Shown: positions 62,249-64,000 of the stretch, piece after piece
How positions within the stretch are numbered: the first letter of the stretch is position 1
Layout: the number at the start of each line of letters is the position of its first letter
DNA from: Neorhizobium sp. UBA3556
GTDB lineage: Bacteria; Pseudomonadota; Alphaproteobacteria; Rhizobiales; Rhizobiaceae
DNA length: 64,000 nt
Direction: 5' to 3'
NCBI GenBank assembly: GCA_002376235.1
Contig: DFNX01000014.1
Location: 43,955-107,954, forward strand
The notes under the pieces: generated by a model
Database searches by the model: none
Told to the model about the DNA's origin: nothing
The model's input: the letters and a program-made list of their open reading frames with translations, nothing else
Translations under genes and position numbers: made by a program

Positions 62249-62353
62249 GGTCTAGAATCGCTGGACATGACCGGCGGCAGGCGTCATAAGCAGGATAGCC
62301 ATCTTTCGGCGTCAAATGTCCAATTCGACCATGTCAGAGCGACGGAATACCCC

Positions 62354-62752
62354 ATGAAAGCACTTCTGCTGCAGTTATTCACCTGGTGGAACGGTCAGAC
62401 GATTGGGACGCGTTTCTTCACCTGGCGCCATGGCAAGAAGGTCGGTGAAGACGAGATGGGCAACATCTATTACGAAGGCCCTATGGCATCCTGGGGCAAA
62501 CCCAAGCGCTGGGTGGTCTACAAGGGCTATGCCGAAGCCTCGGCCATTCCTCCGGGCTGGCACGGCTGGATGCATTACCGCACCGACGTTCCTCCGTCCC
62601 AGGAAGACTACAAGCCGCGCGAATGGCAGAAGCCACACAAGGAAAATCTCACCGGTTCCGCGCTCGCTTACCGTCCCAAGGGGTCGATGGCAGGCGCTGG
62701 GGAGCGCCCGCGCGTAACTGGCGACTATGACGCTTGGACGCCCGGAAACTGA
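62354..62752 (+). CDS. NDUFA12-type complex I accessory subunit
   Basis: Homologue of mitochondrial NDUFA12 (B17.2), one of the few supernumerary complex I subunits found in alphaproteobacteria; it binds the peripheral arm. The 132-residue protein has the family pattern LFTWWNGQTIGTRFFTW, YYEGPMASWGKPKRWVVYKG and GWHGWMHYRTDVPPS. It lies some 47 kb from the nuo operon whose product it joins. ATG 62354; the longer upstream frame is not needed. Confidence 0.93.
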   Translation: MKALLLQLFTWWNGQTIGTRFFTWRHGKKVGEDEMGNIYYEGPMASWGKPKRWVVYKGYAEASAIPPGWHGWMHYRTDVPPSQEDYKPREWQKPHKENLTGSALAYRPKGSMAGAGERPRVTGDYDAWTPGN

Positions 62753-62836
62753 GACTGATCGAGGCCGGCCAGACACCGATGGTCATTTGGCCATAATCGC
62801 AATCTAGTCCTCGATCGCTTAAGCGGTCGAGACGGG

Positions 62837-63274
62837 ATGAATATGACACGGACAATACCTTTTCCACGCAAACTCATTCTTGGTGCGCTGATCGCAGCAG
62901 CACCGCTGCTTGCCACGGAACAGGCTGTCGCTGCGCGTATTTCCAATCCTGTTGCCGTGTTCGCCGGCATCGACAAGATCACCGGCCGCATCACGACCTT
63001 CGATGTCTATGTCAATGAGACGGTGCAATATGGCGCATTGCAGGTGACGCCGAAGGTCTGCTACTCGCGCGACGACACGGAAGCACAGAAGATCGACGGC
63101 TTTATCGAAGTTGATGAAATCACGCTCGACCGCAAGATACGCCGTATCTTCTCCGGCTGGATGTTTGCCGACAGCCCCGGTCTCAATGCCGTTGAGCACC
63201 CGATCTATGACGTATGGCTCACCGGCTGCAAGCCGCAATCGGATATCCCGGCACCTTCGAACGCCACGAACTGA
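62837..63274 (+). CDS. DUF2155 family exported protein
   Basis: A 145-residue protein with a signal peptide (about 1-32, ending AVAA) and a conserved body VFAGIDKITGRITTFDVYVNE, then WMFADSPGLNAVEHPIYDVWLTGC, typical of DUF2155 in alphaproteobacteria. Probably periplasmic; role unknown. ATG 62837; a second ATG two codons later is possible. It follows the NDUFA12-type gene by 84 bases and is convergent with aat. Confidence 0.88.
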   Translation: MNMTRTIPFPRKLILGALIAAAPLLATEQAVAARISNPVAVFAGIDKITGRITTFDVYVNETVQYGALQVTPKVCYSRDDTEAQKIDGFIEVDEITLDRKIRRIFSGWMFADSPGLNAVEHPIYDVWLTGCKPQSDIPAPSNATN

Positions 63275-63293
63275 TTAGCATCAGGCTGGTTGG

Positions 63294-63911
63294 CTAGAAC
63301 GGCAGGTGGGGTCGATCAACCGCATCACGCAGCAGCACCAGATATTCGTCCTTGGGAATGTCGATCGCGCCGAACGTCTTCAGGTGATCGGTCGTGAACT
63401 GTGTGTCTAGCAATTTGAAACCATTCCGGTTCAACCGTTCCACCAGATGCACGAGGCAGATCTTCGAAGCATCGGTACGCCGCGAGAACATGCTTTCGCC
63501 AAAGAAGGCAGCGCCCAGCGACACGCCATAGAGACCGCCGACCAAACCCCCGTTTTCCCAGGCTTCGACGCTGTGTGCATGTCCCATGCGGTGAAGCTCG
63601 CCATAAAGCTGGCGAATGGTGGCGTTGATCCAGGTGCTGGGTCGATCGGGCGCGGATTGTGCGCACATTCCGATCACGTCGTCGAATGCAGTATCGAAAC
63701 GGATTTCGAATGGCGCTTTGCGGATGGTCTTTGCGAGGCTTTTGGAGGCGTGGAAATCGTCAAGCGGGATAATGCCCCGCATTTCCGGCTCGACCCAGAA
63801 AATCTCCGGATCGTCGGCCGCTTCGGCCATCGGAAACAGGCCTATCGAATAGGCTCGCAACAGAACGTCCGGTGTGATTGCCGGGTAATATCTGCCGCGC
63901 CGACCTGCCAT
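63294..63911 (-). CDS. aat: Leucyl/phenylalanyl-tRNA--protein transferase
   Basis: Adds Leu or Phe from tRNA to proteins with N-terminal Lys or Arg, marking them for ClpAP (N-degron pathway). The 205-residue protein has the family segments AYSIGLFPMAE (about 20-30), GHAHSVEAWENGGLVGGLYG and GESMFSR. ATG 63911 is the family start. The last 89 bases of the window beyond it probably hold the end of another gene (in rhizobia often accC), but I could not identify a coding frame. Confidence 0.94.
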   Translation of the reverse strand: MAGRRGRYYPAITPDVLLRAYSIGLFPMAEAADDPEIFWVEPEMRGIIPLDDFHASKSLAKTIRKAPFEIRFDTAFDDVIGMCAQSAPDRPSTWINATIRQLYGELHRMGHAHSVEAWENGGLVGGLYGVSLGAAFFGESMFSRRTDASKICLVHLVERLNRNGFKLLDTQFTTDHLKTFGAIDIPKDEYLVLLRDAVDRPHLPF

Positions 63912-64000
63912 TTCGCTCCCTATGGCATCGACCCAGAAGCCGGTATCGGCTTTCGGAAGGTACGATGCAGATAATCCATTTCTGTCTCATCCTTTATGCA

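Noticed and set aside
63912..64000. 3' end of accC at the window edge
   Set aside because: Expected from rhizobial gene order, but none of the three minus-strand frames gives a recognisable biotin-carboxylase C-terminus in the few bases available.

Overview
The window is a chromosomal segment of an alphaproteobacterium, most likely a member of the Rhizobiaceae (Rhizobium/Agrobacterium type). The evidence is the content and order of core genes: a complete 14-gene nuo operon with separate nuoC and nuoD and a long NuoE, birA and RNase J directly behind it, a short proline-tRNA ligase followed by one LolC/E-type permease, lolD and dnaE, a divK-pleD pair, GatCAB, and an NDUFA12-type complex I accessory subunit. 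Intergenic repeats of rhizobial style support this. I saw no tRNA, rRNA, CRISPR array, insertion sequence or prophage.

Layout. 1-17891 (+): nuoABCDEFGHIJKLMN, birA, rnj, with tight or overlapping junctions; two tiny ORFs fill the nuoD-nuoE and nuoH-nuoI gaps and the nuoI-nuoJ gap is packed with hairpins. 17892-27977 (+): a small lipoprotein, methylmalonyl-CoA epimerase, a DUF1467 membrane protein, proS, lolC-type permease, lolD, about 0.8 kb of palindrome-rich intergenic DNA with a 28-residue hydrophobic-peptide ORF, then dnaE. 28021-33503 (-): membrane diguanylate cyclase, L,D-transpeptidase, DNA polymerase IV with a zinc ribbon, HAD-like protein, DUF3572. 33635-35393 (+): divK-pleD. 35394-36146: a probable small RNA with its own terminator. 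36147-48221 (mostly -): rpmG, MFS permease, NUDIX, DUF983, rnr, topA, then dprA, plsY, a DHOase-like pseudoenzyme (pyrX) and pyrB, the last four tightly linked as pyrB-pyrX-plsY-dprA. 48416-53185: aidB-like dehydrogenase, AEC transporter, TetR regulator, a two-gene membrane-protein unit behind a CtrA-like box, ruvX, PhnA-domain protein. 53376-64000: a structured leader before an UPF0173 hydrolase, an M48 protease, gatC-gatA, a small accessory cluster (GNATs, YjhX, DUF1294), gatB, two more GNATs, NDUFA12, DUF2155 and aat.

How the genes work together. Energy metabolism dominates: NuoA-N plus the distant NDUFA12-like subunit form complex I. Translation and RNA turnover (proS, GatCAB, rpmG, aat, rnj, rnr), replication and repair (dnaE, dinB, topA, dprA, ruvX, aidB) and envelope biogenesis (lolCD, plsY, Ldt) make up most of the rest. 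DivK, PleD and the membrane GGDEF protein supply cell-cycle and c-di-GMP signalling, and a CtrA-like site at 51890-51905 hints at cell-cycle control of an uncharacterised membrane pair. The most unusual material lies in non-coding or very small elements: the 28-residue ORF unit (24189-24371), the candidate sRNA (35895-36050), the structured leader (53410-53580) and the YjhX/GNAT module (58183-59259).
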